Notes: generated by a model not told the origin, from the sequence alone. A stretch of DNA of 64,000 nt from Amaranthus tricolor (GCF_026212465.1 NC_080050.1:32173570-32237569), one strand, 5' to 3'. Positions 39,344 to 53,246 are shown, numbered from the stretch's first letter. Program-made: numbers and translations.

Positions 39344-42300
39344 ATGGCAAATCCTTTGCTTTCTTCAAGCTTTCTTAGCAATGGCATCCAAATATATCCA
39401 CCAACTCCCAAAACTACAAAACCCACTTTTGTTTTTTCACATAAGAAGAAGCTTTTAATCAAACAATCTCTTCCCAATTCAAAAAACCCTAATTTCCCTT
39501 CAAAATCAACTTTAACAGCTTTAATTTTATCAACAACTATTGCTTCACAACAAGCGTTAGCACTTGATAATTTACCTCCTCCACAACCTCCTCAAGTAAT
39601 TGAAGCTCAACCCAATGCAAATAGTCTTTCAAATTCATCACCCTTTTCACAAAATTTGGTTTTAAATGCTCCAAAACCTTCAAATTCTGACCTTCCAGAA
39701 GGTTCTCAATGGAGGTACAGTGAATTCTTGAATGCAGTCAAAAAGGGTAAGGTTGAAAGAGTTAGATTCAGTAAAGATGGAGGTGTTTTACAATTAACTG
39801 CTATTGATGGTAAAAGAGCTACTGTAGTTGTTCCTAATGATCCTGATCTTATTGATATTTTAGCTATGAATGGTGTAGATATTTCTGTTTCTGAAGGGGA
39901 GGGTGGAAATGGGTTGTTTAGTATTATTGGGAATTTGTTGTTTCCTGTTTTAGCTTTTGCAGGGTTGTTTTTCTTGTTCCGCCGGGCACAAGGTGGGCCC
40001 GGAGGCCCTGGTGGGCTTGGTGGGCCGATGGATTTTGGCCGATCCAAGTCCAAATTCCAGGAAGTACCTGAAACTGGTGTGACATTTTCTGACGTTGCTG
40101 GTGCTGATCAAGCTAAGTTAGAATTACAGGAAGTAGTGGATTTTTTGAAGAACCCTGATAAGTACACTGCATTAGGGGCAAAAATTCCAAAAGGGTGTCT
40201 TCTTGTGGGCCCCCCTGGGACAGGGAAGACGCTGTTAGCGAGGGCGGTAGCTGGGGAGGCAGGAGTGCCGTTCTTTTCGTGTGCGGCGTCTGAGTTTGTA
40301 GAGTTGTTTGTTGGGGTAGGAGCTTCTAGAGTGAGAGATTTGTTTGAGAAGGCTAAGAGTAAGGCACCATGCATTGTGTTTATTGATGAGATTGATGCTG
40401 TGGGTAGGCAAAGAGGGGCAGGACTTGGGGGTGGGAATGATGAGAGGGAACAGACTATTAATCAGTTGTTGACTGAGATGGATGGGTTTTCGGGGAATTC
40501 GGGGGTGATTGTTTTGGCTGCGACGAATAGGCCGGATGTTCTTGATTCGGCTTTGTTGAGGCCGGGAAGGTTCGATCGTCAGGTGACTGTTGATCGGCCT
40601 GATGTTGCTGGGAGAGTTAAGATTCTTCAGGTATGGAAGACTATTCATGAGACTCTTGTTCAGTTGCATACTTTTTTTGCTATTCTAATATGCTTATAGT
40701 TGAATTAGTGCTTTTTAGTGCATGTCTAGGTCATTAAATGTTATTTTGATGTAGTGAATGTTGGTAATTGTTTTTGTTAGGCCGTGACAATTCGTCACAT
40801 GACACTCCATGGGCCCACTTGTGTGGATACACTCACGGGGCACCAGTAGGCTCGGGCCTACAAACCCACGAGTAATGAGCATTGAGTTGCATACGACACA
40901 GGATGAGTTTCACTTTTTCCCGAAACCATACGTTATTAGGACCAAGCATTACTCACCAAGCATTATAGTGGAATTAGTGCTTGTTAGTGCACGCCTAGGT
41001 CATTAAATATTTTGATGTAGTACATGTTATTTGTTTTTAGGGACATGAAATGGAGAGTATTGTTCTTCATCATCAGCTTTTTGGCTTATAGTTATAGATG
41101 GGAACATGGGATTGCATAATAGTTAGCTTTGATGGTCTTGTTAGAAGTTGAGCGTATGCAGAGGCTCAAGCTATGTTATTCGGACTCTTCATTTCACTCC
41201 ACGTATCCGTGTTCGATCCTTGATGCGCGGACATGGTTTGACACTTAGACATTTCATTTTAGGCATAAAATTGAATATTTAGACATATCCGACTCTTGGA
41301 CACGTACTAGTATTCGACATCGGTGCCCGGGTCCCAGTAACATAGATGCAAGTTAAGTATTTGAAGGTAGTACAAACCCAATATAGACATCCACTGTATA
41401 TAAATTCAAAGAGTTATACTAGAACCTCAAGTATTAGTTGGATAAGAAAATACAAACTTTCAAAATGTATAAACTCGCAAATAAGATATTAGAATAGTGG
41501 ATAAAAGGAAACTTCTAAAAAGTGTGTAGTGTAATGTTGAAAGTAAGCTTAAAGCTTATGTGAAGGTTTGTTTTGTAAGTTGTAGGTAGCTCCCTCATCA
41601 AATGGTAGTTATACTTATTTATTGAAACTAAATGGCGCTGGAATAGAATTGCTAGAATAATCTAATTGTTCCATTGCATCCTTGGAACTTCTACATTTAT
41701 CGAAGCCAAAAGCTTATATCCTCGTCAAATGAGCTCCATCATATAGAAGTTGGGCCACACCTATCTAAGGTCATAAGATGGAGTACATGAATTCATTTTT
41801 TTGGATATGAAATGGATTGCATAATTTTTTTCTTTTATTCATGGTGGGTTGTAATGTGAACTTACGAGTACATGATTTGATTGTTGTAAAATGAATTTAT
41901 CTATTTCAATCATATGCGCTTCTTATTATTGTGTAGTTGCAATCAAGGGTCAATTGGAAATAAATATTTTTTTTGTTACAAAGGTAATGTTGTATACATC
42001 CAACCCCCAAACCCTAAATAAGCGTGAGTCACTTACTTTCGGGGCGATGCCATGATGGCATGCTGATGTTGTTGCTCAAGTTACCTACCCCTATTTCTTC
42101 ATGTCATTCTTTATCTGGCCCGCTTCAAACAAGATGAGAAAAAGGGGAAACCTATTGATTATAGGTTTCATATTTTCATATTTTTTCGATATGAAATGTA
42201 GGAAAGTAATTTTAAATGGATGTGATGCTTTCCTAATGTACTTTTTGAGTGATTTTTTTCATGCCATTTCTCAAAATAATTCTCTTGAAGAAAAGACGGA

Positions 42301-44676
42301 GTTCTAAATGTAAAAAATACTCGTTTTTATAGGTAGGAACTTGGAGCCCATTATAAAATGGATGTGTTTTGTGACTTCTTTTATACCTGTTAATGTTATA
42401 GGTTCACTCCCGTGGCAAGGCACTAGCAAAGGACGTCGACTTTGAAAAGATTGCAAGGAGAACCCCTGGTTTTACCGGAGCAGACTTGCAGAATCTGATG
42501 AACGAAGCTGCTATACTTGCAGCTAGGAGAGAACTTAAGGAAATCAGCAAAGACGAGATATCTGATGCTTTAGAGAGAATAATTGCTGGCCCAGAGAAGA
42601 AGAATGCAGTTGTTTCTGAAGAGAAGAAGCGATTGGTAGCTTATCACGGTGGGTCAAAATGAGCAATTCTACCTCAATCGTTTTTTCGTAAAATTAGACC
42701 GGTCAATTTTTGTTCCGGTACAAATACCCCGAAAATATTGTTCCGATCTGAATACCCTTCCGATACCAATTCGATTAACCAACATGACCCTTTTTACTAC
42801 AATTTGGTGAATTTATGGGTTTTATGTAAATTTTTCAAGTTACAACCTAGAAATATTAATTTATTTGTCAATTATATTATTAAAGTTAATATTCCCGAAA
42901 TACGACTTGAAAGGCTCTCTTTGGCCTGATAAAAAATTAAAATTTTAATTTTAAGCAAAAAATTACATTATTTTTTTCGTTTTTATAGCAATAAGAAAAA
43001 TCCATGACTCGTTGGGTTAAATCCGACACACCCAAAACCGACCCGACCGACCGATTCGACATATCAACCTAGTATGCTAGTCCTCGGTTTTAACTGTTTT
43101 ACATCGTTCTTTTTTCGCAGAGGCTGGCCATGCCCTAGTGGGTGCTCTTATGCCTGAATATGATCCTGTTGCTAAAATTTCAATCATTCCTCGTGGCCAA
43201 GCTGGTGGTCTTACATTCTTTGCTCCCAGTGAAGAGAGATTGGAATCAGGCCTTTACAGCAGAAGCTACCTTGAAAACCAGATGGCTGTTGCTCTTGGTG
43301 GCAGGTGTGCAGTGATTTTTTGTTATTGTCGCTGTATAACTCAATTTATAAACTATCTATTGCGACCCTGATTTTGTGCCCCTTTCTTCGATGGGGTCAA
43401 AGATTTTAGTTTATTAGTTTCGGATTATAATGGCCTATTAAAATGACTTATCAAATCATGCGCATTTCTAGTTAATTGAAATAGTATCACTAACAAGGCA
43501 ACTGCCACATGATTCGTAATTCACTAATCTCCTCGGGAAGTGCGAATCGAGAAAAGCAAATGATAGGCGGTTTTGGGCTAATTTTTGGTCACTTTGAGTG
43601 ACCACGAATTCAAAAAGAATTAAGTAGCGAATCATGTTATACCCAAGGTTGCGTATATCTGACCCCTAAACTCTACGTATGTGGAATGGTGGGAGTCATT
43701 TTATGGCGTTGAGAAAATGGAATGTTTGCTGTATAGCGGCCCTGGTTTGTAAGTAGAAATCACTGATTTTTATATATTTTAGTTCATGTAGCCAATTCCA
43801 TATGGTTCGGATTAAGACTTAGTCATTATTATATAATGACCTTGAAAATCGCCATGTTTGTGCAGGGTTGCCGAAGAGGTGATATTTGGTGAAGACAATG
43901 TTACAACAGGAGCATCAAATGACTTTATGCAAGTTTCACGAGTGGCAAGGCAGATGGTCGAGAGATTTGGATTCAGCAAGAAAATCGGACAAGTTGCTAT
44001 CGGTGGAGGTGGTGGAAACCCGTTCTTAGGGCAGCAGGTAGGCACATTATTAAAATTTTAACAGTAGTGGTTGTTTGATTGCACAAAGGAAGTTTCCCTT
44101 TCGAAGAAGTTGTATGTAGACACAAAACCCGGCTTCAAAATAAATTTTAAATAATGTAAAATTAATGTAGACACAAGACCCGATTTTGAACCGACCCGAT
44201 AACCCGAATGAACACCTCTCTACACTCAAAGCAATAAACATCTTTTGTCAATCGAACATGTTGATCGAAACCAAGTACGACTCGACTCGATCCGAATAAC
44301 CTGCATATTTGAAAAATTAACTCTACTCGAGGTATCATGATCGAAATTAGCTTGAAAACCCGAATGCACACCTCTACAAACATGTCCCTGATCTCTCACC
44401 AATTGAATTCTCGTTTGTTGCTGTAATTAACAATTTTTTGCGTTTGTTGTATAGATGTCGAGTCAAAAAGATTACTCGATGGCAACGGCTGATGTGGTTG
44501 ATGCTGAAGTACGAGAATTGGTTGATACAGCGTACAAAAGAGCGAAGCAGATCCTCACGACCCACATCGACATCCTCCACAAACTTGCTCAGCTACTCAT
44601 GGAGAAGGAGACAGTTGACGGTGAAGAGTTTATGAGTCTATTCATCGATGGAAAGGCTGAATTATATATATCTTGA
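39344..44676 (+). CDS. FTSH1/5: Chloroplast FtsH protease, type A (FTSH1/FTSH5-like), five exons
   Basis: Exons 39344-40630, 42402-42648, 43121-43304, 43866-44037 and 44455-44676 splice in frame to 703 aa. FtsH is a membrane-bound AAA zinc protease; the thylakoid hexamer of type A (FTSH1/5) and type B (FTSH2/8) subunits removes damaged photosystem II D1 protein. Visible elements are a Ser/Lys-rich transit peptide, a hydrophobic segment ending ALALD (residues 57-75), a membrane segment at about 190-213, Walker A GPPGTGKT at 289-296, Walker [11 protein letters not shown] at 343-352, the second region of homology ending GRFDR near 411, the zinc site HEAGH at 511-515 (split by intron 2) and TTGASND with D592 as third ligand. 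[16 protein letters not shown] and the ending AELYIS fit type A, not type B (HEVGH). Length agrees with the family. It is intact. Confidence 0.96.
40697..41042 (+). repeat. Direct repeat of about 75 bp within FTSH intron 1
   Basis: The segment tagttgaattagtgc...ctaggtcattaaatg (about 40697-40780) recurs at about 40967-41042 with roughly 85% identity. Between the copies lies a GC-richer block (gggcccacttgtgtgg, ctcgggcctac). Confidence 0.6.
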
Positions 44677-47302
44677 AGCTTGAAGCTATTAATACCCGAA
44701 TTCGATTAGAAAATACATATTTCATATTTGAAAATATGAGATGATTTTCATTGTACAAAATTGAATGTTCTGGCTTTTGCTATACGTTTAGCTTTTTCCA
44801 TACTGTAGATTGAATATATGGAGTATATAAGCACCCAGAAGTTCAAAGGGTTGAAGCTATCACAAAATCCCTTCAGAGCAAAGATGAAAGCAGTCTAAAT
44901 TTATTTTAGTAAAATTAGGGAATAATTTCATCTGTTGGGTTGAATTTATGACCTAATTTTATGTTCTAATCATTTAGTCTCGTTGACTTTTGGTACGGAG
45001 ACTAGAAATTGAGTATATTGAAGACCAAAAATAGATATAGGATCAAAGTACTGAGTTATATTAAAAGTAGATACTGAGTAAATTTTTTATGATAAATTAA
45101 AATAAAAAAACAAGGCAAATTGAGTGGTATAGAGAATATAATTTAACTAGACTGAATTTTAATTATTATAAACAATTGGTTATATTTAAATTTTAAAAAA
45201 CTAAAATTTTTCCATTTTGCTGTTTTATCCTCTTTCATGACAATGTACTTTCTTTGGCTACTAATAATTGTTACACTTTTATTTTTCACGCTACTCAATG
45301 AACGATTTTAATTCTTAATATTGTAAATTAGTTTTATATGATCAAAATCGCGCATTGAATAGCAAATTATACATTATACGTAAAAAAAATATATAAAATA
45401 AAATTAATTAATAAATAATTATTAATTGATGAATAGTTATTGCTACACTGACTGTGGCAACTATTAAAAAACACAGATAGTATATCCTTTAGGCTTAAAC
45501 TACAACGGCACCTATCATACATGAGACAGCTCATATAAGAGGGTGAGGGTCACACACAACTCATAAAAAACATGCAAAATTTGAAGCAAAGATGGGATAA
45601 TGGACCATCATGTAATATGTATTTTTTATATATTTATACTTTATATAGCTTCTCAAAACAATTTATTAATTATTAGATTTAGAATCACTATGAGACAACA
45701 ATATCTTTGAATCATTAAACAAACTTGCAACTGCCTGCCTTATTATTGATAAACAAAAACATTATTGGCTATTGTTGATTTATCTTATCTTGTCGTTCCC
45801 CATTGTGATTTATTAGCATCTAATATATAATTTGCCTTATTTTTTATTTTAGCCTGTATAATTAATTTATCTTATTTTTATATTTGAATATGACATCAAT
45901 ATTTATATTCCATCTCTTATTTTTAAATATTTCAATACTTTAACTCATTCACTTTTGAAATTCGTTTTAAAAGTAAATGGGCAAAATGACTGAGACAAAC
46001 AAGTAAACATTAAATATTTAAAGGAACACTTGTTTTGTTACATGAAATAATGTTGTAAAATTATTGAAGTCACATCAATTAAAAATTGAATATGCTTGAA
46101 TATTCTGTAGACTTTTGTAAAATTTTATTAGTAAAACAACCATAAATAATACATACTTCACTATTCTTCTTTCTATAATTGTTATAAGTTCTCTTTAAAT
46201 GAGAGAATTTTATAATGAAAGTTTTGTAGCAATCAAAAAAAAAAAAAGTAAAATTAATATATTTTGAAATTTATTTTAATTCATTCCGTCTTAGAAATAT
46301 CAATGCGAGTTACATATGTATAAAAATGTGATGAAAATTATTTTGATAAGATATGAAATTAATCTTTTATTTATGGATTTATGCATTACAATTACTATAA
46401 ACACTAATAAAGGAATCAAACTAAAATCTTAAATTATTCTTAACATTTTACAAGCATTTGTTTCTCATTTTTCCTCCTACATGGATTTTAAATTTTATTG
46501 AAAAGATCATAAATGTATAGTATCTCATATAAAATAAATGATCAATTAGTAATGAAATTCTTTCTTTTCAACATCAAAAGGATCGATTGATTTGCTTGTC
46601 AATAAGAAAAAACCAACAAGTATATGCAGAAAGAGACCTTCTCAATCCAAACTATCGTCTTATATTAGAACATATGTTGAAATATAGGATGGATTTGTAG
46701 GTGATAATCGAATTTAAGATTTTATTCGGAAGTAATGATATTTGCTTTAACTGAGACAAAACTGAAATTAAGAATAATCGATGAATAGAATCCAAAAATC
46801 AAATGGAATAATTGCTATGAATTGAAGGGAGTATAATTCTTGATTTCTTAAAGGTATACTATGATAATTATTCTTCAAATATGTGTATAACATTTTTATG
46901 GAGTCTTTGGCAAACGGCTAATAACCGGTAGCAAATAGCTGAATATAGAGGCTGATTTAACTAGCTGATATATTAACTGATTTAACCAGTTGGTTTTGAA
47001 CACACTATTGAGCAGCTTATTCAAAAACAACTTATTTATAATAATAAGCTGTTATGAATAAGTTATTTCAACCAACTAATTTACCAAACATTATCATTGG
47101 ATGATTTGACCATCCAACTCTCTATTTGTATCAAAACAAACCAAATTTTCAATAAATTAGTTTGCCGAACACTCCATATTTATAAACAATGACTTTACAA
47201 AAACAAAAGTTCAAAAAATAATTTAGATTTTTCTATTTTCTTTGCAATTCTTTGTTTTAAACTACTATTATTAACTAAACTCTCCATTAGATTCAAAGAC
47301 AC
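44677..47302. other. Intergenic spacer between FTSH and the first DUF241 gene
   Basis: AT-rich, no gene seen. The two genes are convergent here. It contains one fold-back MITE (46899-47176). Confidence 0.55.
46899..47176. mobile_element. Short fold-back MITE, hAT-like
   Basis: The left end TGGAGTCTTTGGCAAAC and the right end, reverse-complemented TGGAGTGTTCGGCAAAC, match at 15 of 17 bases. The flanking 8-mers CATTTTTA and TATTTATA match at 6 of 8. The interior is non-coding and rich in imperfect aactgatttaacc words. Confidence 0.6.
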
Positions 47303-48247
47303 CTATGCATGAGTTAGGATGTTAAGGAGAGAAACTCTTGTACTAATCAAACTCCTAAACACTCTTTCACTCCCTTTTTCCAATTCTCCAATACAATTAT
47401 CTAACTCTTGCATTGCCTTTAATACTCCCATTCTCATTACTTCTTCCTCATTCTTCTTTTTCTCTCCTTTACAATTATTCTTTTTTAACTCTACTAAACT
47501 CTCCACTCTTCCAATGACCTTTTGGAACTCCTCTATCATCGCTTGATCATCCTTTCTTACCTTTTTTCCCAGCCCAAAACTGGCCCATATGGGCCTTCTA
47601 CATAGCCCGAAAGAGCCCGTGATGGCCCGTAGGACCGTCTCGGAAACCGACATTGTTGCCCTGTACACGTCCCTGATGACGTACCCTAGCTCGTCATCTG
47701 AGTCGGAATTTAAGACATTATTAGTAGTTCCATTCGACGAGGGCACGGGAATGGTGGAGATAAGCTTGCCAATATCACTGGCAATCTTTTTTTGAGCCTT
47801 TAAGTATAAGGTCAACTTTAAGTCGTCCTTCCTACGAAGGGCGACTTGGGCCGAAGTAACTTCCTCCTTAAGGCCCAACATGGAAGCCCGAAAAATTCCA
47901 AAGACGTCCACGAAGCGGAGAAAGTCTTCTAGAAGCTTCTCAACGACGTTGGTTTTCGAGGAGAATGAATCTTGAGTCATAGGAAGCTGTAGTACATCGT
48001 CAAGAGAATCTAAAACACCCTTTAAACGAGTAAGCCCGTCCACAACTCTTGAGCATGGCCCGGATTGGGCCCATTCCCAGGCCTGAAGCCCGACTAACTC
48101 TTCCTGGAGCTGCGGAATCAAAGGGTGCAATCGGTAACAAGGAAGCGAGACAGATCGTACATGGTAAGACTTCGAAGCGGATCCACCGGGCCGCATTTGC
48201 GGGCTAAGTGGGTTCGGGAAGGAAACCGTACGGCGGTATCGGCCCAT
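47303..48247 (-). CDS. DUF241 (BPS1-like) protein, intronless
   Basis: A 314-codon ORF without introns. It starts MGRYRRTVSFPNP and carries the family's N-terminal HVRSVSLPCYRLHPLI block (residues about 29-44). A long helical body follows, with LDDVLQLP near residue 82, and it ends in the typical ISTRVSLLNILTHA. This is Pfam DUF241 (labelled BPS1-like in databases), a plant-only family of about 300-aa helical proteins of unknown biochemistry. There is no signal peptide or membrane segment. A TATATAA box lies at 48350-48359 in the right orientation about 105 bp upstream. Codon use is GC-richer than the two other DUF241 loci in this window, so it is a different subgroup. Confidence 0.92.
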   Translation of the reverse strand: MGRYRRTVSFPNPLSPQMRPGGSASKSYHVRSVSLPCYRLHPLIPQLQEELVGLQAWEWAQSGPCSRVVDGLTRLKGVLDSLDDVLQLPMTQDSFSSKTNVVEKLLEDFLRFVDVFGIFRASMLGLKEEVTSAQVALRRKDDLKLTLYLKAQKKIASDIGKLISTIPVPSSNGTTNNVLNSDSDDELGYVIRDVYRATMSVSETVLRAITGSFGLCRRPIWASFGLGKKVRKDDQAMIEEFQKVIGRVESLVELKKNNCKGEKKKNEEEVMRMGVLKAMQELDNCIGELEKGSERVFRSLISTRVSLLNILTHA

Positions 48248-48349
48248 GATTTTAATTAATAAATTAAGAGGGATTATTAATTTTTTTTTTTTAGAAAAAT
48301 TTAGTGATGAAGAAGAGATATGGGAATGAAAAGAAAGAGGAAGGATGGG

Positions 48350-48359
48350 TTTTATATAG
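48350..48359 (-). promoter_or_regulatory. TATA box of the DUF241 gene
   Basis: The minus strand reads CTATATAAAA about 105 bp upstream of the ATG at 48247, a suitable distance for a short 5' UTR. Confidence 0.65.
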
Positions 48360-49153
48360 GGTGGTTAAGAAAAGTAGGCGCCCAGGAGTGGGTAAAGTAC
48401 AGGCTGGGACGGCATGTGGATTCATGATTTTCTGCATTTTGTGATTTAGCAATTACTAATCATATATTTGTTTTGTTTTTTTAAAATTAATTGTGGTTTA
48501 CGATTTTGATTTGAGCTTAATGAAGAAATCAAATTAAATCAACTCATACATTCCAAGAGATCATTGTGTTCTAATTTTGTAATTTAATAATATGATAAAA
48601 GAATGAAAATTAATCATCTTTTTTTTTTATTATTTTTTGAAGTGAATCATCTTATTATTACTTAATGTGTCGATTGATAAATAATTGGTCCAAATGAAAA
48701 GAAGTGTTTTAACGATTAGACAGCTTTGGTCGAAGTCGAAGAATTAAGGATGGAGATCTCTTGAGAAAACAACGGTTTAATTAAGATGTTTAATGGATAA
48801 AATGATATCAAATAATCGATGAATTACTAGGTTTGATACTAAACACACACAATATGTGACAAAAATATATTATAAGGCTATAACTAGACCGGCTTATTTT
48901 TTTGGTTTATTTATTTCTTTTGTATATACAAAAAGTTAATATTATGATATTATGTGATTAGACGATTCAAAAAAAGTTCACTTGATTATATTTTTCCTTA
49001 CGCATTAGCCGCAATATATAAAATAAATTTAAACGATAAATAGTGTTAATAATTGTAATCAGGGAAGGTTTTGAGCATATTCGACATGTTCGATTGCACA
49101 GGGCTCTAAAAACTTGGGAGTCTCAATAGTAAATTACATAGTGTATATAAGGT

Positions 49154-49397
49154 ATTCAGCCTAATTGTCCCATTTAGTTTTTCACACTTACCGAGGCAAC
49201 ATTTTAACCCTTAATATCTCAAATTATTCTTAATTAAAAATAATAAAAAGTTGATATTTATAATCCTTGTATTGAGACGAATCAAACAAGATCCCATATG
49301 ACTATGTTTTAACTTATAGATTAAGAGTAACATACAAATTAAAAGTAATAAGTGAATAGTGCCCAAAAATAAATGGGACAATAAGGCAAGGAGGGAG
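49154..49397 (-). mobile_element. Stowaway-like MITE, best preserved copy of its family
   Basis: Read on the minus strand it starts CTCCCTCCTTGCCTTATTGT next to TA at 49398-49399. The opposite end has tcagcctaattgtcccattt (about 49153-49172). It includes gggatcttgtttgattcgtc, the word that links it to the copies near 33330, 37210, 38820 and 58825. Confidence 0.7.
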
Positions 49398-51337
49398 TAT
49401 CATAATTTTTCAAATTGCACCGGATCTTTAAATAATTCATCAATTTTTGCTTTGTTTATTACTCTATATTTCAGAACGGATGAAGTAATATATACACTCT
49501 ATCAGTACAAAAGAACTAATTAAACCAAAATTTTAAATTGATGGTTATATTCTTATAATATGTTATTTCTATCACACCATTTACGCGTGGATGAGATTCG
49601 AATATGTGTGCTTCTGTTACGTTGGCTTCTGCACTGTTCAATATATAAATAATTAAAATAACACATTAAATTGCGTAAAAAGTAAAAATATAGCAAGTAA
49701 ATAGTGTAACCTCTATAAGTTTTGATCAGTTTGAATCAATTTAAATATAGAATTATATAGTTAAAATTGGATTAAAATCCTATATTTTGCGATTAGTTAT
49801 ACATAGCTAAAAATTGTGGTTGAACCAAACTAGAGTTTAGTAAACCATTTTATTTGTAATATGGGTTGTACAATCAAATGTACTTCAAGTAAATAGATTA
49901 ACCATATATTACTCCTCTGTTATAAAGAAATAACCTCAATTAAATAACTAAATATAGTGATAACAATATGGAGTATATTTTATGAGCAAATTGAAGAAAT
50001 AGATGGAAATGATGGAAGTATAAATAAATATAAATCAAATGTCTGAATCAGAATTAAGAAAAATATATAAATTTTAATTGAAAATAAAAATAAAATAAAT
50101 TAGAAATAATAGTGTTATTATGAAGAAGGCTATAATTCGTTCTTTGAGATAGAGCACATAATGTTGAAGTAGCTGTACACATAATGTTGTTGTGGGCTTG
50201 TTGGAGTAGCTGTAGATGAAGGCAAGTATGACAGAATGGTGTATGGAAAAAACTGTCTAATCTGATTCAGTAAAGATGATATTTTTCTAGTTCGGTTTTT
50301 TGCCATTTTTGGGTTTTGGGTTGGTTTAAAATTAGGTTTTATGTCAGCATTAATTTTTATATTATTTTAAATTTATTTTGAAGTCGGGTTCGATTCCAAG
50401 GTTAGATAAATATCAGGTCATCTGACTTGTTTTGAACATCTCGTAATACTATTCCTTTTCAATTTTATTTCGGTAATTTCGACTCATTTACAACAACATA
50501 AAAAATAACATAGTCATATAAAATCTTATCTTAATCTTTTTATAACCTAGTTTTTTAATAATATGAAATTTTCATAATTTTTCTTTTACTTAAAATAAAG
50601 ATATTTAAAATATGCTCTTATGCAAGGTTTTTTTCTTTTGGGGGTAAAATTGACCGCATTCCTCCAATCCTCTCTTTAAGAAGAAGACAATAAGTAAGAA
50701 ATGTATGTTATCTTCTCTCATCCTGATCCTGTTTACCGACAGAATATTAAATTGATGATGATAAAGGATATTCAAAATATACATAAAATTACATATAAAA
50801 AGAAATGATAATTGAGGAAATAGGACTAGTAGGAGTACTGTCACATGAACGGTGGCTTTTGTCTTGTATACTGTCGATTTGCAAAGTTAACCTAATTTTT
50901 GTTAAGTTAATGCCATTTAGTTTGCCTAATTTTTTTTGTCAATGTTTAATATATTTTTTTTTATTTTTATTCATATATTTAGCTTATATTTTTATCTAAT
51001 AATTAATTGATTTTACTGGGCACAGATCGATTCGTGCCTTGCTTTTTAAGTAGTAGTCGGTTATATCAAATTATGTTTATATTACAGATGGATAAAGAAG
51101 TAGAAGATACTCTCAATTGATGTCTAATCCCCAAAATGGTGAATAAGGCTGAAAAAGTTTGGACTCTTTTGTAAGTCTTTCTGTAAGTGGGCTATTGACT
51201 CTTGGGCTAAGACCCAATGTGAATGCACTATCAAAAAATACTCCTAATTCCAAGGGGTCTCAAGTCTCAACAATACCCTTGACAGGAATCGACATGAATC
51301 TTCACTTCACTTCCATGCTTTACTTTCTTGTGCTTCA

Positions 51338-51640
51338 AATCTTGTTTGAATTGAAGGAAATGAAAAAAAAAAAAAGAAAAGATTTAGAGAAATGAAAACT
51401 TACTTATTTGAATAGCAAAAAGGGAGGAGAAGGAGTTTGAAGGGAAGGGATTTAAAAGGATAAAGTCCCTTAATTTTATTAACATTAGAAGCTTTTTATA
51501 CGCAGAAAAATTTAAATCTGAAAGGAAAATGAAAATTTTTCTCTTTCTACTTCCTTTCTAAACTAGCGTGGAAATATTTTCCCTCTCTTTTTCTTCCCTT
51601 TCTTTTTTTTTCTCCAATTTTACTGTCCAAACACAATGTT
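51338..51640. mobile_element. GA-rich fold-back MITE (relative of the one at 55356)
   Basis: It ends tgtccaaacacaatg. Its left part (ggaaatgaaaa..., ttgaatagcaaaaagggagg) matches the left half of the element at 55356-55658. The purine-rich left arm and pyrimidine-rich right arm (tttctttttttttctcc) can fold back. Confidence 0.5.
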
Positions 51641-53246
51641 AGAATTTTAAATAACATCATTTCAGTGCACCATATACTGATATACCATAAATAAGGCTAC
51701 AAGCCTACAACAGCAGCAATTGCATTCTTCCTTTTGTCACATTTCCTAATACTATAATACTATTATCCCTTTTTTGTAATAGCTCACATTTATAAAAAAA
51801 TAATCACAAAAAATAACTATTCAAGAAAAAGGATGATATATATATATAAGGACGGTATTAAAAATTTTATAGTATTGGTTAAATTAGTACTCAAGTTAAT
51901 ACTTTTATAAATAAGAGTTTAAGAGTTTAAAATTACACTTAATCTACTTATTTTTGTAACTGAATTATAGAAATCAAACTAAATTAGAAAATTTATTTAT
52001 TCAATTTCTGATCCTAAGTTTCGCCGCTATGTATAATCAATTGGATGAATCAAAAGAGGATCTACATAACAAAAAACTTTTTCCTTGCACCCTTTCGGCA
52101 ATGGCAATAGGAATTAGGGATCACAAAAGTGATCTTTCAGTAATGTATTAGCTTTGAGTGTTGTACCATCGTTGTCCGGCTTGTTGTCCTTGTCCCTTTT
52201 AGATACTCTACTGTAAATGACAACCAATATTTTATTCAATAAAATAATAGAATTATTATCTTTTGCGAATTGGAAGTTGTAACTGTGGATAGTTATGTTC
52301 TTTAGGTTCCAGATGTTTTTGAATCACAAACAATCTCATCAAGATTCCCATGGTTTGAGCAAGTCTTGTGTGAGATCAGCCCATATAATTAATACTATTT
52401 ATTTCTCTAATTGATCATTTTAAGGTTACAAGTGATCACCTTAATACTATAAAAAATAATCATTTTAAGGTTCCAGAATGATTACTTTAAGACGTATGAA
52501 GTTGGTTATTGGTAATAAAATACAAGATTGTAAAAACTAGAAGACCTTAGTACTAGGTTGTAAGTTGTAACTGGTAAAAAATTTCATCTTCACAGGTTAG
52601 AGAATTATAATAACAGCGGTGTTACGTATTGCAATAACACTACCTATGTTAAAGGAATAATGCGGTTGTTAAACCGCCAAGTAATAACTATAACTTAGTC
52701 TATAAAACATTCTAAGTTTGTTTAACATAGATTTTTTTACATCTTTTTAAATAGATAAATACCAACTTACTAATTTTTAAATTAATAACCCAAGTATAAA
52801 GTCTTGTTTTTCACTATGATTCATACAATAGTGGCTTGCAGATCAACAACACTATGATTCAGATATAAGTACAACTCTTAACAAAAAAGAAATTCTATCA
52901 AGAAATTGTGTCCCTTGGATAATTGTAGTAGTTTATGATAGTACCATGTATACATATACTCTTGTGAAGTGGCATTCCTAGCTATTATCATGGCTGTTAA
53001 GGAATCAATTTAACAAAAAACTTAAACAGATGCTCAAGATTACGATATGTTATACATATAACATATTATATGCTCCTCATACGAGAATTCTTTGGATTAG
53101 AAATATAAATGCAGCATATAACTTTATCATATTTGGTGATTGGCGTAAAATATTCCACTTTAAATGAGGATAAGTGAGATTTGAACTTGAGACCTATTGT
53201 CACGTGATTTTAAATATTATGTCAAAAAATCAACTCAACTAAAAAT

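Noticed and set aside
39706..40669. Several long minus-strand frames opposite FTSH exon 1
   Set aside because: They are shadows of the FTSH coding sequence; the plus-strand product is unmistakable.
39344..44676. Assignment of the FtsH gene to the FTSH2/FTSH8 (type B, VAR2) group
   Set aside because: It has [16 protein letters not shown] and an AELYIS ending, which fit FTSH1/FTSH5 (type A), while type B has HEVGH and a different C-terminus.
47319..47795. Plus-strand frames of 68-75 codons
   Set aside because: Antisense to the DUF241 gene at 47303-48247.
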